From Siniperca chuatsi (lineage: Eukaryota; Chordata; Actinopteri; Centrarchiformes; Sinipercidae): a stretch of DNA of 64,000 nt. The stretch is taken from the NCBI RefSeq assembly GCF_020085105.1, contig NC_058046.1, positions 27,498,175 to 27,562,174 of the forward strand. The letters are read 5' to 3'. A program made the translations under genes and the position numbers. Below are positions 11,530-25,800 of the stretch, piece after piece (position 1 is the first letter of the stretch; each line of letters starts with the position of its first letter). Below the pieces are notes generated by a model that did not search any database, was not told the origin of the DNA, and saw only the letters and a program-made list of their open reading frames with translations.

Positions 11530-14500
11530 CTACGGCTGGTTCATGAGAAATTGAACCAGAAGCTTGACGACACCGTCGTTCAGACCCACAACCTCTCCAT
11601 CCTGCACACTCTCGTACAGTCGCAGGCTCTCTGTGCCCCACAGGAGGTTTTTCCTGGGGTTGTCGGTGTCCGTCTCCACAGAGAGGGCCACTGTGTTCAG
11701 CTGGTAGCAGAAGAAGGAGAAGAACTGGCCGTCTGTGATCACAGCCTGGGACACGAAAGGCCGGTTGACATCCTCGTGGTTCCAGAAACCTACGGAGGTG
11801 AGAGGGAAGTATGACCACCAGCTACTTCTTCGCTCTTCAGTAAAAATCCACTTTAAATGACTTTAAAATATAAACATTAATTTGGCCAAATGTAGACGGT
11901 GTGACATCAGGATGTTTCTAGCACTGCTACAATATTAAAAGACAACAAGATTAAAAGAGCAAATATGCCTCTGTCCTCTTTTGGAGTTACTCTGCTGTAA
12001 ACTGTTTAACTGATACAAAAACAGTAACTGTCACATATAAGTCAGACTGTGAAATCAAGAGCAAAGGCTTTTTGATGGTCCTATTTCACCATGTGAAGTA
12101 AGAGTTTGGAGTTGAGTTTCTGCCCTCAGTACAAGGACAAAAAGAAAAATGGAGAATCACCACAACAAATATATACAGTATCATAAGCTCTGCTGTAGTA
12201 CGAGATGCATGTGCTGATAACTCACCCTGGTACATGGCCTGAGCTCCTGTCCAGGCGAAGAGGCTGGCGAGTCCATTGGCTCTGAGGAAGACCTCCACCT
12301 GATCGGACTGCTGCCGTCGAGCCATCCGGTCTCTGTGGTATCGGTCAGGCACCAGGTGGAACTGAGTGTGACCGTAGCATGCTGGGTCTGGTAGCTTGGC
12401 ACCTGTTAATGAGACCAGGAGGACGGCGCTAATGTAAACCGAGCACAGCTGAGAGGAAAGAAAAAAACATCATGCTTCTAATGTTTTTTCCAGGATGATG
12501 TGAAGTGTATAATTGACAACTTTTTCCATACAATTGATATCTTTAACAAACTAACTTCTATTTACCCAACTAGGATGGACTGTCTTTGCCAGAAAAGTTC
12601 AGAGCTGCAACGATTAGTCGAGCGAAAGAAAGTTAGTCAGCAACTATTTTGACAAAGCTATACATTTTCAAGCAACAAATGCAACATGGTTGATGTTTCA
12701 GCTTCTCAAATGTTAGAATTTGCTTCTTTTTCTTGTCTTACATTATAGAAAATTTTATATCTTTGGGTTTTAAACTGTTGCTCGAACAAAACAAGAAATT
12801 TGATATCATTTTCCTGCTGTTTTATTGACCAAACAATTCACTGACTAATCGAGGAAACAATCAGCAGATATATCTTCAGTGAAAATAATAGTTGCAGCTC
12901 TGGAAAAGATTTGATGCTGCTGCTGCATATTAAGGAACATGCTATTGATCTGCAGAAACGGGGACAGCACTTAACTTGGAACATACAGTATACAAGAAAA
13001 CAAAAAACTGTAAGAAGCCTAAGGCTACAGACATGTTAGACCAGTGGAAATGCTAAGAGCAAAACACCAAACCAATGTTTGTCTCCAGTAATAGTAGCAC
13101 CAAAAACAGGATAAACATCTATCTCATAGACTGGACTAGAAAAGTACTGCAGGTTAGACTTTTTGCATATCCTACACTGAACATATATACTGCATATAGA
13201 CATGTATACATGCATATACTGTACATAATCACCTACTTCATGTATATAAAGTAATCTTTTACATAATCATTTACAGAAACAGTTTGATGTTGTTGTTTAT
13301 TGTTGCTTTTTTTTTTTATTCATGCACACATCTATTTGTTCACCTACTTGTATGTACACAGTAGTTCTATGTTTACTTTTACCTGTCTCTGTTGTCCTTG
13401 TTTTTAGCTGTATGTCTACTTCTATTTATCTTCTTGTAAATTGCTCTTGGAACTGTGTGTGTGTGTGTAAGTATTTTGACAGCAACTTAAAACCAGAGTC
13501 AAGTTCCTTGTATGTGTACACATACATGACCAATAAAGCTGATTCTGATTTGAGGGACTGAACAGACACTGAAAGCTGCATGTTGGCGCCCCCTAGTGAC
13601 AGCAAGAGGTAACTGAATAATGAGAATTCAACCCATATGCTACAATATGTAACCAGCACACAACATGCTCGTGTTTACCAACTTGGATGGTTTACACACA
13701 GATGCTGATCGGACTGTTCATCAAAATCATGCACATAACACTTTCCCATTAACGGTCTTTTGGCTGCTCAAAAATCACGTAATCAGGATGAAGTAAGACA
13801 CAGTGGATGCGACTGGTCTCTCGTAGCTGTGTGTTACCTGTAAAGATATTGTTGTCATACTGTCTTCTGAACAGAGGCATCAGGTTGGGAGCAAATGCGA
13901 CCTCTGGTACTTCAGCTGCGTAGGAGGCCTCCAGCGGGGTAAACTAAGAGAACGACAAAGTGATTAGAGCAAAATCACACGTTATGCTTGACAGTAAACT
14001 GAAACTATTACTTATATTATCAGTCTCTGTGTGTCAAGTTGTGTAACATTTTATAACATCTTTCAGTGTGAATCTATTTCAATTATTTGTGTCCTTCAAT
14101 GGTGTGCCATGATTTGCTTTGAGTTGCTTTGGCTCCGGTTTGGTAGGTTTGTCATGTATGAAAACCCAGATTAAGATGAAAATGCCATGAGATGTTTTTA
14201 CGTGTTGCTCTGGGTTTTTTTTTTTTTTTTTTTTTTAATCATAAAGTCCATGGTCTGAAAATGATTTCTACCTGTGGCAGTTGCTGAGTAATCCTAATCT
14301 GACTGTGGGGGAGGTCATCAATCTGGAACCTGGTTGGCTCTAGCCGGCCTCTCCGGTGCCCCTTTGGGATGATTCTCTGTCCTCTCCTCCAATAAAAGTT
14401 TACCTGGGGATTAATATCTGATAGAGAAACACAAGGAATATAACTTGCAGAGGTCAAACAGTCATTTCTGTGGAATAATCAGAATCTGGTCATAGAGCTG

Positions 14501-16193
14501 AGACAAATATCTACGTACGGAAATACTACTAATTTTGGTTTATGTATTATCTTCATATGTGTCTGAGTATCAAACCTCAATCTGAGTGTCTGGTCAGATT
14601 TGTACGCTTGTTCACTTATTCTTTGGTCAGATTGTTCTTTATTTAAATCATAAATTCACCACTTTTAGACTGTATTTCATTTGCGCAAAGTTCTCAGCTG
14701 CTTGTATTTAAACCATTTTTCAAATTTGAGAAGTTTGGCTTTTTTTTTGGTTGAAAGGAAGAAAGAAAAAAAAGCAGCTTTGTAGAAAATCTACAATGTT
14801 TTTATTCCTCAAAGTGAGATATTGTAAAAACGTATTGTTTTGGTATCAGTTCCAAAACTCAGGTATCATATCGGCACTAGTATTAAAACAGATAAAAACA
14901 TCACCCTGCCCTAGATATACTTGTGCTAAAGGCAGCACTTTTAGTGAGGTGACTTACTTAACTGTTCTTGTTGAATGAAATAAGGCTGCAGCTAATGATT
15001 ATGTGTTGATTAATTTTTTAAATACTTTCTTGAATAATCATTTATTCTATGTGAAAATAGTGAAAAATGTCCAACTAAATTCCAAGCGACCGAGAAAAAA
15101 ATGCTTTTTGTTTTGTCTGACCAACAGTCCAAAACCCAAAATATATTCAACTGACAACATTATAAACAGAGAAAAGCAGCAAATCCTCACATTTGAGAAG
15201 CTTGCACCAGCTAATGTTTGGCATTTTTGCTTGATAAATTCCTGAAACAATTAATCGATTAGCAAGTTGTTGTCATGTAACTTTCTGTTCATATATGATT
15301 AAACGACTGATCACTTTAGCACCAAAGTGAAATATAGGCTACTATGAATGCCGCTACTTTCCCCAATGGTATCCACATTGCAAATAAACGATTCTCTGAT
15401 AAAAATTAGGATAAAAACCTTGTTTACTGGTCCATTTAGCTAACTAACCAGCCACATTCACAACAGTACTACAGATGTAGTTTTAAGAGGCACAAGGGCT
15501 GGAAATGATGGTTTCAAAGTGCCAAAGTGGATGGCAGGGCAGCTAATTCACCACAGTTTGACTGGTGCCGTATCAATCATCCTTACCTAGACTGGAGAGG
15601 AGGAGCAGTGGATTGTATTTGGCCAGACTGTAGGTGAGTCCAGTCACAAGGTTTCTCAGAAAAGGTCCAACCATCTGCTCCTGCTCTCTGTACAGGAAAG
15701 GTTTGCGTTTCTTCATGTACCAGTGCTCCTGTAAAATCACACGACTGACCAAGGAGCGGATGTCCGCGAACGCATCACTTTCAATCCCCGGTACTGTGAT
15801 TTGAGCTGCGGGTGGCGGCGAGCTGTCCTCCCCCTCGGTCTTCTCCTGGCCCAGGGTGAATTTCTCGGGCAGGCCCGGGATATATGCGGTCTTGGTAAAG
15901 TGCTGGTACCATTTGTCTGCGTTCCGAGCGAAAGTCTGAGGGTAAACCACAAATTTCTCCCGCTGGATACGAGTGATGAGGGAGAGCTTCTCCTCCACGG
16001 AAGAGGCACATATCTTTTGTACCTGTTCCTCGACCTGACGCCGCAGGGCAGATTTGCTTTTAGCCGTGAGAGAGGGGACGATAGGGGGGTACGCGGGATC
16101 CTTGACCGCAGCCTCGCTGTGGACAAGCTTTTGGTTTCTAAACGGAGGCAAGTTTTTAGGGAACAGCAAGGGCAGCCGTGTGCGGGCCGCCAT
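11530..16193 (-). CDS. mrps30: Mitochondrial ribosomal protein S30 (PDCD9/mL65)
   Basis: Five coding exons on the minus strand: 16193-15587, 14417-14272, 13943-13838, 12402-12226 and 11789-11530. All junctions are GT..AG and in frame, giving 431 aa (human 439). Recognisable blocks are [13 protein letters not shown] and [14 protein letters not shown] near the N terminus, [18 protein letters not shown] and [13 protein letters not shown] in the middle, and [32 protein letters not shown] and [10 protein letters not shown] near the C terminus. The N terminus is basic, consistent with mitochondrial import. The second Met (16,193, MAARTR) is preferred over one three codons upstream because the family starts MAA. 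The protein belongs to the mitochondrial ribosome. It is head to head with HINT2 and tail to tail with embigin. No defects are visible. Confidence 0.97.
12600..12902. mobile_element. hAT-type MITE (CAGAGCTGCAAC ends)
   Basis: Perfect 12-bp ends CAGAGCTGCAAC / GTTGCAGCTCTG are flanked by GAAAAGTT (12,592-12,599) and GAAAAGAT (12,903-12,910), a 7/8 match typical of hAT insertion. It lies in MRPS30 intron 4. Related copies rich in AATCGATTAA-type motifs lie at about 14,985-15,265, 27,120-27,362, 42,560-42,940 and 59,290-59,420. Confidence 0.8.
13150..13560 (+). mobile_element. LINE 3' fragment
   Basis: The segment ends in ACCAATAAAGCTGATTCTGAT, the characteristic 3' tail of fish non-LTR retrotransposons, preceded by a short TG-repeat at 13,455-13,468. 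The coding part is absent. It sits in MRPS30 intron 3, antisense to the gene. Confidence 0.55.
14985..15265. mobile_element. Diverged member of the AGCTGCAACTAA MITE family
   Basis: It begins GGCTGCAGCTAATGATTA and ends with ACAATTAATCGATTAG. Its centre contains CCAAAACCCAAA, shared with the copies at 12,600 and 27,120. It lies in MRPS30 intron 1. The termini are too diverged to define a target-site duplication. Confidence 0.55.
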
Positions 16194-17010
16194 GTTTCTC
16201 AAATGACTTCAACTTGTTCTTCCGTTCCGTTGACATGTTAACTAGCAGTCTCCCACAACAGCGTCCCCTACTGCACGAACAATATAAATATAATTACCAT
16301 ATTCGACAATGTTTTAGTTGTCTAAAGATCTACCACTATAAAGGAACTAAGACACGTAAACTGTATTATTCTAGTTTATTTCAGATTAAGGCCATATTAT
16401 ATGATTTACTTGTATATAGCTAATGTTAGCATTGGAGGACGTTGAAGCTCTTGAAGCGACCCTTGAACCATTAAAAAAATGCCCCCTTTGGACGCACTCA
16501 AAAATGTCGTAAGTTTGATATTAACACAACATTATCGTGGAAATAATAAGACCTGGAGAACTAAATGTACAATCCCAGGAGTAAAATTTGGAGACTTTGA
16601 GCAATGAAGTCGTGTCTAACAATTGATGGGAAAAGTGTCAACCTTTTTGCCCAGTAAATTACGATTAAACCTGCGTTTCTCACTTGAGGCGCATTTTTAC
16701 ATCTGATCCCAACATTGATAATCAAATTACCCCTTTATACATTCATTGCTGATAAAACAACAACTTCATACTTCTTCTAACTTCTAACGGCGTGTCGTTT
16801 CTCAGTAACGTTAGCCTACTCTAAATGGAGACAAGTCGTCTTCAAGATTAAATAAACGTTACAAGGGGCTACGTGAAGGCAACATCAACGTACGGTGCAG
16901 AGTTTTCGTCTGTTAAGATTTTTTGGACTGCGCAGTAGTGTGTCAAAAACTGATATAAACCCTGACATATTTACTTCAGAAAACTATAATAGCTAACTAG
17001 TTAGCTAGCT
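16194..17010. promoter_or_regulatory. Shared MRPS30/HINT2 head-to-head promoter region
   Basis: The start codons of MRPS30 (minus) and HINT2 (plus) are only 817 bases apart with no other gene between, the usual layout of a bidirectional promoter. Both products are mitochondrial, so co-expression is plausible, but that is inference. I see no obvious TATA box at a convincing position for either gene. The half nearest HINT2 contains several GTTAGC/CTAGTTAGC motifs. Confidence 0.55.
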
Positions 17011-19212
<2,202 letters not shown>

Positions 19213-22200
19213 TGGTTTCATGTGTATGTTACTGTGTCTGTTAGTCTTTTCTGTCTCTCTGGCTTTTCGGGCTACATTAATGTTTAATCTCATGAGCATG
19301 ACCTGATACATGATTGGTGTAGTTGACTAAGTTCATCTCATTTTCCATACAAGAACTCACTTCACCTCGCAAAATATGACATGTAAATATGAAATATGAT
19401 CTTGACAAATGTAAAAATGAAGAGTAAAGACATTATGTTTGATACGGCTGCAAATAAAGACATTATTTGTAATATGGAAAGCTCAAAATTCAACTCAGTT
19501 CTTTAATCTGACATTGTCTAGCATCTGTAGTAAATTACAAAATACAATGAGAAGTTTAATCTAGACAGCAATAGGAATTTTTATCAGTGGGATTCTTCTC
19601 AGCAAAACAGGTTTTACATCTTTTTATGCACCTTTTGCGTTATATTTTCAACTCGTGGAGAGAGAAAAAAAAGGGATTTCACACATGGTAAGCACTGAGT
19701 TAATTAGAGACGCAATGTTTCCGCCAGACATCAAACTCACAATGTAAAACAACACATCTTTATACTAAAGCCACAGGTTGTAACAACCAATCAAAAAGGG
19801 GAACCAAATCCCAAAACACCATAGACAATTACCACATCACCACCTTAAATGAGACAGACAATAATGTCAACTCGAATGATCAAACATAGAATACGAATTT
19901 AAACATTTATACACATACTAAACACGTTAAAATATAGATGTTTAATAACTCACAAGTGGGAGCTTTAAAAGTAGGTGGAATACACTTTTTATTTAGTAAT
20001 TCTAGTAATACTCTTGTTTTATTGAATATTTTTACTTTTTCAAGATACACTTTTCTACCCTGCTTTACTGAATATCCATCTATTTTGTAAATGTATTAAG
20101 TAAAACATTTTCATTAGTTTCTTATAGTTTCATCATTATTTCAAATAATGTATTTACTTTAGAAAATGCCCTCTAAAAATATTAGGGGGGAAAAAGGAAC
20201 AATGTCTGTGGTTCTCACTGAAAGTCAACGGAAAAGTCAGGCATTGTTACACTGATAACTCTGTTTTAAGGCACACAATATAATATTTTGTACCCACAGC
20301 ACATCTTAAATGTTCTTGTGTGTAGTCTAGTTTCCTACTACCTCTTTTTAGCGTTGCTGGTATTGATGAATCTCCTCACTAATCCTTTACAACCTCCACA
20401 GATCGCACGCGCCCAGATATTAGCAGTGAGGGTCGGGTGTGGACAGATGTGGTCTGACTGGGTGGTATGATTCAGTGATCGCGGTGCCCGTGTGCAAGGT
20501 AACTGGGGGTCATTTGGTTGAACCTTCCCCTGTATTTAGCAATGTTCACCTTCTTAAACGCAGCCATCAGACAGACTCGGCTGTGAGACATACGTATCTC
20601 AGCGGAAAAGAGGAAACAAGGCCTGTTTCATTGACATGTAAAGAGAATACAGAATTCGATTTTTGGACATTTTAAACTGCTTCCATGTTGTGCACCGACA
20701 AAATGATCCCAAGTAAAAATCATTGTCTCTTACTGATTTCCCTTAATCACTTTATATCGATCACATATAGTAACGACGTAAATAGAGAAGTGGAAGAAAA
20801 TTGAGACTCTGCAAAAAGTGTCTCCAACATGATAAAAATATCCGTAATATTTTGTGCATTTCAGTGAGTATTGCCAAAATCTTGACATGTCTTTCTTGAT
20901 GTGTCATTTTGGTAGAAAAGGTCAGAGTTGCACAAGTTTTGCTCAACTAATAACTAAAAACTAATATCTATCCTCGTCTTCGTAAGTCGATTTGGAATAA
21001 TAAAAGTCTCTATACCTACTCAAGCTTTATCATATTGCTTTATAGGATCTTTATAATGTTAAATGTCTTGGACTGTGGCCAATGCTAACAGTTGTCAGCT
21101 AATATAATTACTATAAACAAAACAGGTTTCTAACAGCTACAGACTGTTTGTGTGTCAGGGTCAAGGTCTTCTTCACCTCGATGAGCCATAACCTTTGGTC
21201 AAGTTTGTCTGTGGACCTTTAACTGGTCAACATGGCCTCAGCAGCAGGTGTTCAGAGGATTGCACAAGTCTCTGTTGCTCCGGACGAGGCGTGAGTGCAG
21301 GGGAACTTGATATGCTCTCATGCAAGTCATTAGGCTGATATTTTCTTCAGGGGGCAACAGTTGAGCACCTGCACCAGGCAAAGATTGATCCAGGTCTGTC
21401 CTGCACCTGACAGTAACTGTCAAGTTGATGCAAATCAGCTTTGTCCCTGGAGAAGGTAGCTATCATTTACAAATGTTACCATTTTATGCTTTTTGATGTT
21501 AGTGTGTCAAGTGTGAAAAGACTTGTGCACGGTGTCTTTTGTTGTCATAAATTGCTATGGGGACTTATATGTATGGGGTCTTGTATGAGGATTGTTGTTG
21601 CACATAGAAAATCTTAGTTTATCCACATGTTACAGGTCTTTCTTCAGCTGACCTTATTTTAATTGCATAACACAATAAATTCATCTCACATTTTAAGCTT
21701 TTAGGACTGAGGAAACTACACCATCATGAACGGTGTTTACATGTTGACAGAAGCAAACTGAATTCAGCAGCCTTCGGGGATGCATGGTAAATATGTTTAA
21801 GACAAACACATGACTAAGAGATGGATGTAACCCCCATTTCATGTGAGCAGGCTCCTCGACTTTTATCATTTGGTCAACAGTGAAGTAGTCCTTCATAACA
21901 CCCCCCCCCACACACACACACACACACATACACACAATGATTGCCTCTAGTTAAAAGTTAAACAAACAGCTACTACTACTCATTTTTAACTGGAAGATTC
22001 AACTTAACTTAGTTTTTTTCAAAGGTAACATCACATTTCTGGGTAATGTACAAATTGAGACATGAATGAGACTGAAATCTATTTTTGTGGATTACAGGGC
22101 ACTTTAATTGATAATTGCATAATCCAGAGCAGAGACTTTGCTGTTGCCACTTCATATTGCCACACTGTAGTTTTGTAAGTCATATGAACTTTGGTCCAGA

Positions 22201-22865
22201 GACATCTTGACCTGATCTTAATAACTGACTGAGAGTCTGCTGGTCTGGCAGATCTTAATTTAATATGATTTGATTTACAAATGTATGTCAGATTTATTTT
22301 ATCTCTACAGATTTGTTGAATTGATTGACTACTTTTGGCAGTGTAGTTATTTGAAGGTGCAACTTGTGACCATAAGACACAAGTATTTGAATCGTTTCCA
22401 CTGCTGCAAAAAATACACTAGATGGCATTATTTCACTGTCTGCAGTGCAAACACAGGAGATCTGAGTTGAGGAAGACCTGCGCTTCACACAATATTTACA
22501 TTTTATTTAATACCTGAAATGTTGGTTAGACACTTTAACTTCAACTTTAATTAACTGCCGTTGACTGAGGTGCAATGTATTCTTCTTCTAGGTGTGATTA
22601 TTTGGGTGCTCACGATTTGGGGCAAATAGTAGAAATGCATGCAGATGTCCAAAGGCTTTCTGGCACAGTATTCAAAGTTTCGACATTTAGGCCGCTAGTG
22701 ACGGTGGTCATTGGCTCTGAACTGTTGCAATGACTTTGGTGAATGTCAGTCTCGTTTAAATAAGCTGTTTCATAATAGATTATCTTATCTGCGTGGAGGG
22801 TCCTCAGTGAAGGACATCTGCCGTCCAGCTAAGATAGTTTTCTCTGTTATTCCAGCAAATACAAG
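19213..22865. other. Intergenic region between HINT2 and ACSBG
   Basis: I can support no coding gene. About 20,402-20,501 is bounded by CACAG and AAGgtaact and is more GC-rich than its surroundings, so it could be a non-coding 5' exon of ACSBG. A C-run followed by a CA microsatellite lies at about 21,900-21,937. TTCCAG at 22,850-22,855 is the acceptor of the exon that carries the ACSBG start codon, so at least one upstream 5' UTR exon should exist. Confidence 0.4.
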
Positions 22866-25800
22866 ATGAGTGTCCAAGAATACTGGATTAAGAGCAATGG
22901 TGTTGCAGTCATGGATGGTAATACTGAGAGGTATGTAAAACGGTGCAAGTCCTAAAGTGGAAAACAAATCTTTAACCATTTTCAAGGTGATTATCCTGTA
23001 GATTCGATCCACTAACCCTAACCCATTTGATTTTAAGCTATGCATCTAAAAATGCCCGTTTATCCATTTTTGAACTTTAGCTCGTTAATGCCTTCTCAAT
23101 GGCTTTCACAGCATCCCTGCTCAAAAGACTCTGTCAGACTCCACAAACTTAAAGACCCACTCCACTCTCATCCTCAACGGAGAGGCCACCACAGTTGAGC
23201 TCAGTGCAACATCAGCTTCAGAGAACCAGGAGACTCATCCCTCCAGTAACACCGAGGCACCGGCCAAACCTGCCAGATCCCCTGAGCCGGAGGGAGCTAC
23301 TGAAGGACTTTCACCAGGTGACAGTCTGATTGCAATGTTAGGAGAGAGGAACTAATCTGATGGGAAAATGGCCTCAAAAGTGAACAAAATGCTTTTTTAC
23401 TTGTTGGTTTGCTGATTGTAGAGCACAGTGGTTCCCAATGGCTACCAGGGTCACAACAGTAATCTGAGGGTTTGGGAGATTAACAAGACAAGAAATAAGA
23501 AAACAATATCATTTCTGCTCCACAAATTATTTTTTTCTGACTTGTTTTTTATTGTGAAATTCACAACATGTTAAGAAGGAGACTGTGCTTTACAAAAGAA
23601 ATGCACCAGTCTAATGGTGCGTCTAAAAAGCCTCGTGGTCATGAGTAAAAATCCCATGATTCACTGTACCAAATGATGCACCAAGATCTAAACAAAACAA
23701 AAGTTGTTTGCACGACTTTGTGCATCAGTTGACAGAAATGTGTGCCCTTTATGAAAACAGTTGCAGTTCTGTGAAGTTGTTTAAAACCAGACTGAAGTTT
23801 GGAAATAAAACTTTACCTTTAAGTTAAGTACTTACAGCCACGAGCTTCGCTGTGAAGAGGAAAGAGAGGACCTCAGGTCAAAGAGCTGTAACAATAGATA
23901 AAATGCTGGAGGGCTAAAGTGGTGGGTGTTGTTGTTTAGTTTAGAGTTTAGTAGGAAGCTGACAGCAAGACAAAGCAGACTTTTCACTTTTTGCAGAAGA
24001 GCAAACAAACATTTAGCAAAAGGAAGGAACAAAAAATCAAAACCATCCGAGAGTTTTGGTGATACTTAAGAAGACAGAGTGAAAATAACGTTAAGGACAA
24101 TAAAAAACAATGAAAACCAAATAACAGGAGGGAATTTTAGCAAGGCCTTTGTGCACTTTTGGAAAACAAATACAGCATTATTGTGTCTGTGTTCTCATGC
24201 TCTCAATCTAGTCGTGTTAAAACCATATTACTTCTTCTAACCAAACCTGATTGGCATGGACATTCGATAGCTTCCTGTTTTGTCTCAGGTAACATCATAG
24301 CCTTCCCCTGTTCACTGCATAACCTGCTAATCATGTTGCTCTGGGACAGCCGGTGTAACAAACCCACAGGGGTAGTCCAGTGCTGTCTGCAGTCCTCTCA
24401 TACACCTGACTCTTCTTCTAAGCTTGATGTGTCTTGGTGTGGTGCAGGTGTCTGTTTAAATTGACTTGTCATTAATGTGGGTAAATCCGGCTGCCCCTGT
24501 TGTCCCAATACAGAAGAGCCCAAGGCAGTTCCCCTGTCGACTGCGAATGCAACAACAACTCTGGCCCCAGCTGACCAGCTATGGAGCACCAGCAGAGAGA
24601 AGGCAGTCAGGCTGAGAATGGAGGGCTCAGGCCCGGCTTCAGAGACTCCCATCACCATCCATCAGGCGTTCCTGGACACGTTGGAAACGTATGCGGATCA
24701 TCCAGCCTTGGCTTCCAAAAAAGAGGACCAGTGGGTGACCGTGACATGGAGGCAATACTATGAGCAGTGCCGGGCAGCTGCTAAAAGTTTCCTCAAGGTT
24801 TGTTTATTTGTTTGGAAATATTTGGGCAGTGACACATGTTTTGGTATGTTGGCTCTCTACTCCAGCACACTGGATTTCCAATGAAACATTAACTTTTAGA
24901 TTTAATTTAAGCGTGTTTGCTTGTTGGAATTGTTGCCTTTTTTATGAATCAATCAGCAACAAAAACTAGGCAAAGCAAATTCATTTATTGTATATAAGAC
25001 AATTCATACACAGAGGCAGTTTCAGGTGATTACACTTAAAGGAACTAAGTGGACAAGTTGCCATAAGGTCATCATGTTTAATAATACCACACAAAGACAT
25101 CAGCACTCACTCTGTCTCCCATGTTTACTTCTTTCTTGCTTCAGGGGCATTTTGCTTTTAGTCTGGTCTTCAGCAAATTCCCAACCTGTTGGCCAGTCAA
25201 GAACCTTCCTCTGTTTGGCCATAAAAAGGTGTTGGTTGCTGTATTTGAATGTTTAGGGTCATTATTTTCCTGCATTGTCCTAAAACACAGGCTACACAAA
25301 ACGTCCAATTCCTGGCACCTGTTGTGTAAACAGTACCTCAGAATTGATTCCCTCTCTCACTGTAAACTCTGTGGTGTGAGAACGGGCTACTGAAAACACT
25401 TGGGTGTGTGAAATTCACAGCTTGTGTTACGTCTCCTGTTTCATGGACATGTTCGTGTCCCATGAGGTGGAGTAGCATTTGAAACGAGATGTAGGTCAAG
25501 AGTAACAGAGGCACTGTGCCGCTGTGTCATTAAAGATACATGTTCTTTAAAAAAAATAAGATTTTGTCTTCTTTTAGTTGGGGCTGGAGCGTTACCATGG
25601 TGTGGGGATTCTGGGATTCAACTCCCGAGTGGTTCATCTCGGACGTGGGCTGCATCTTGCCGGGTAAGATCACATTTAAGGAACTGAGATAGATACAGTT
25701 CTGTGTAGACTTTACAGTCCACTTTGTGCTTGAGATGCCTCAGCATTGTTTCACCTGACACTGCACATTTATCTCTGTCCATGCTTATCTCAAAGTTAAT

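Noticed and set aside
11551-11814. Plus-strand frame over MRPS30 exon 5
   Set aside because: It is antisense to a well-supported exon and has no family match of its own.
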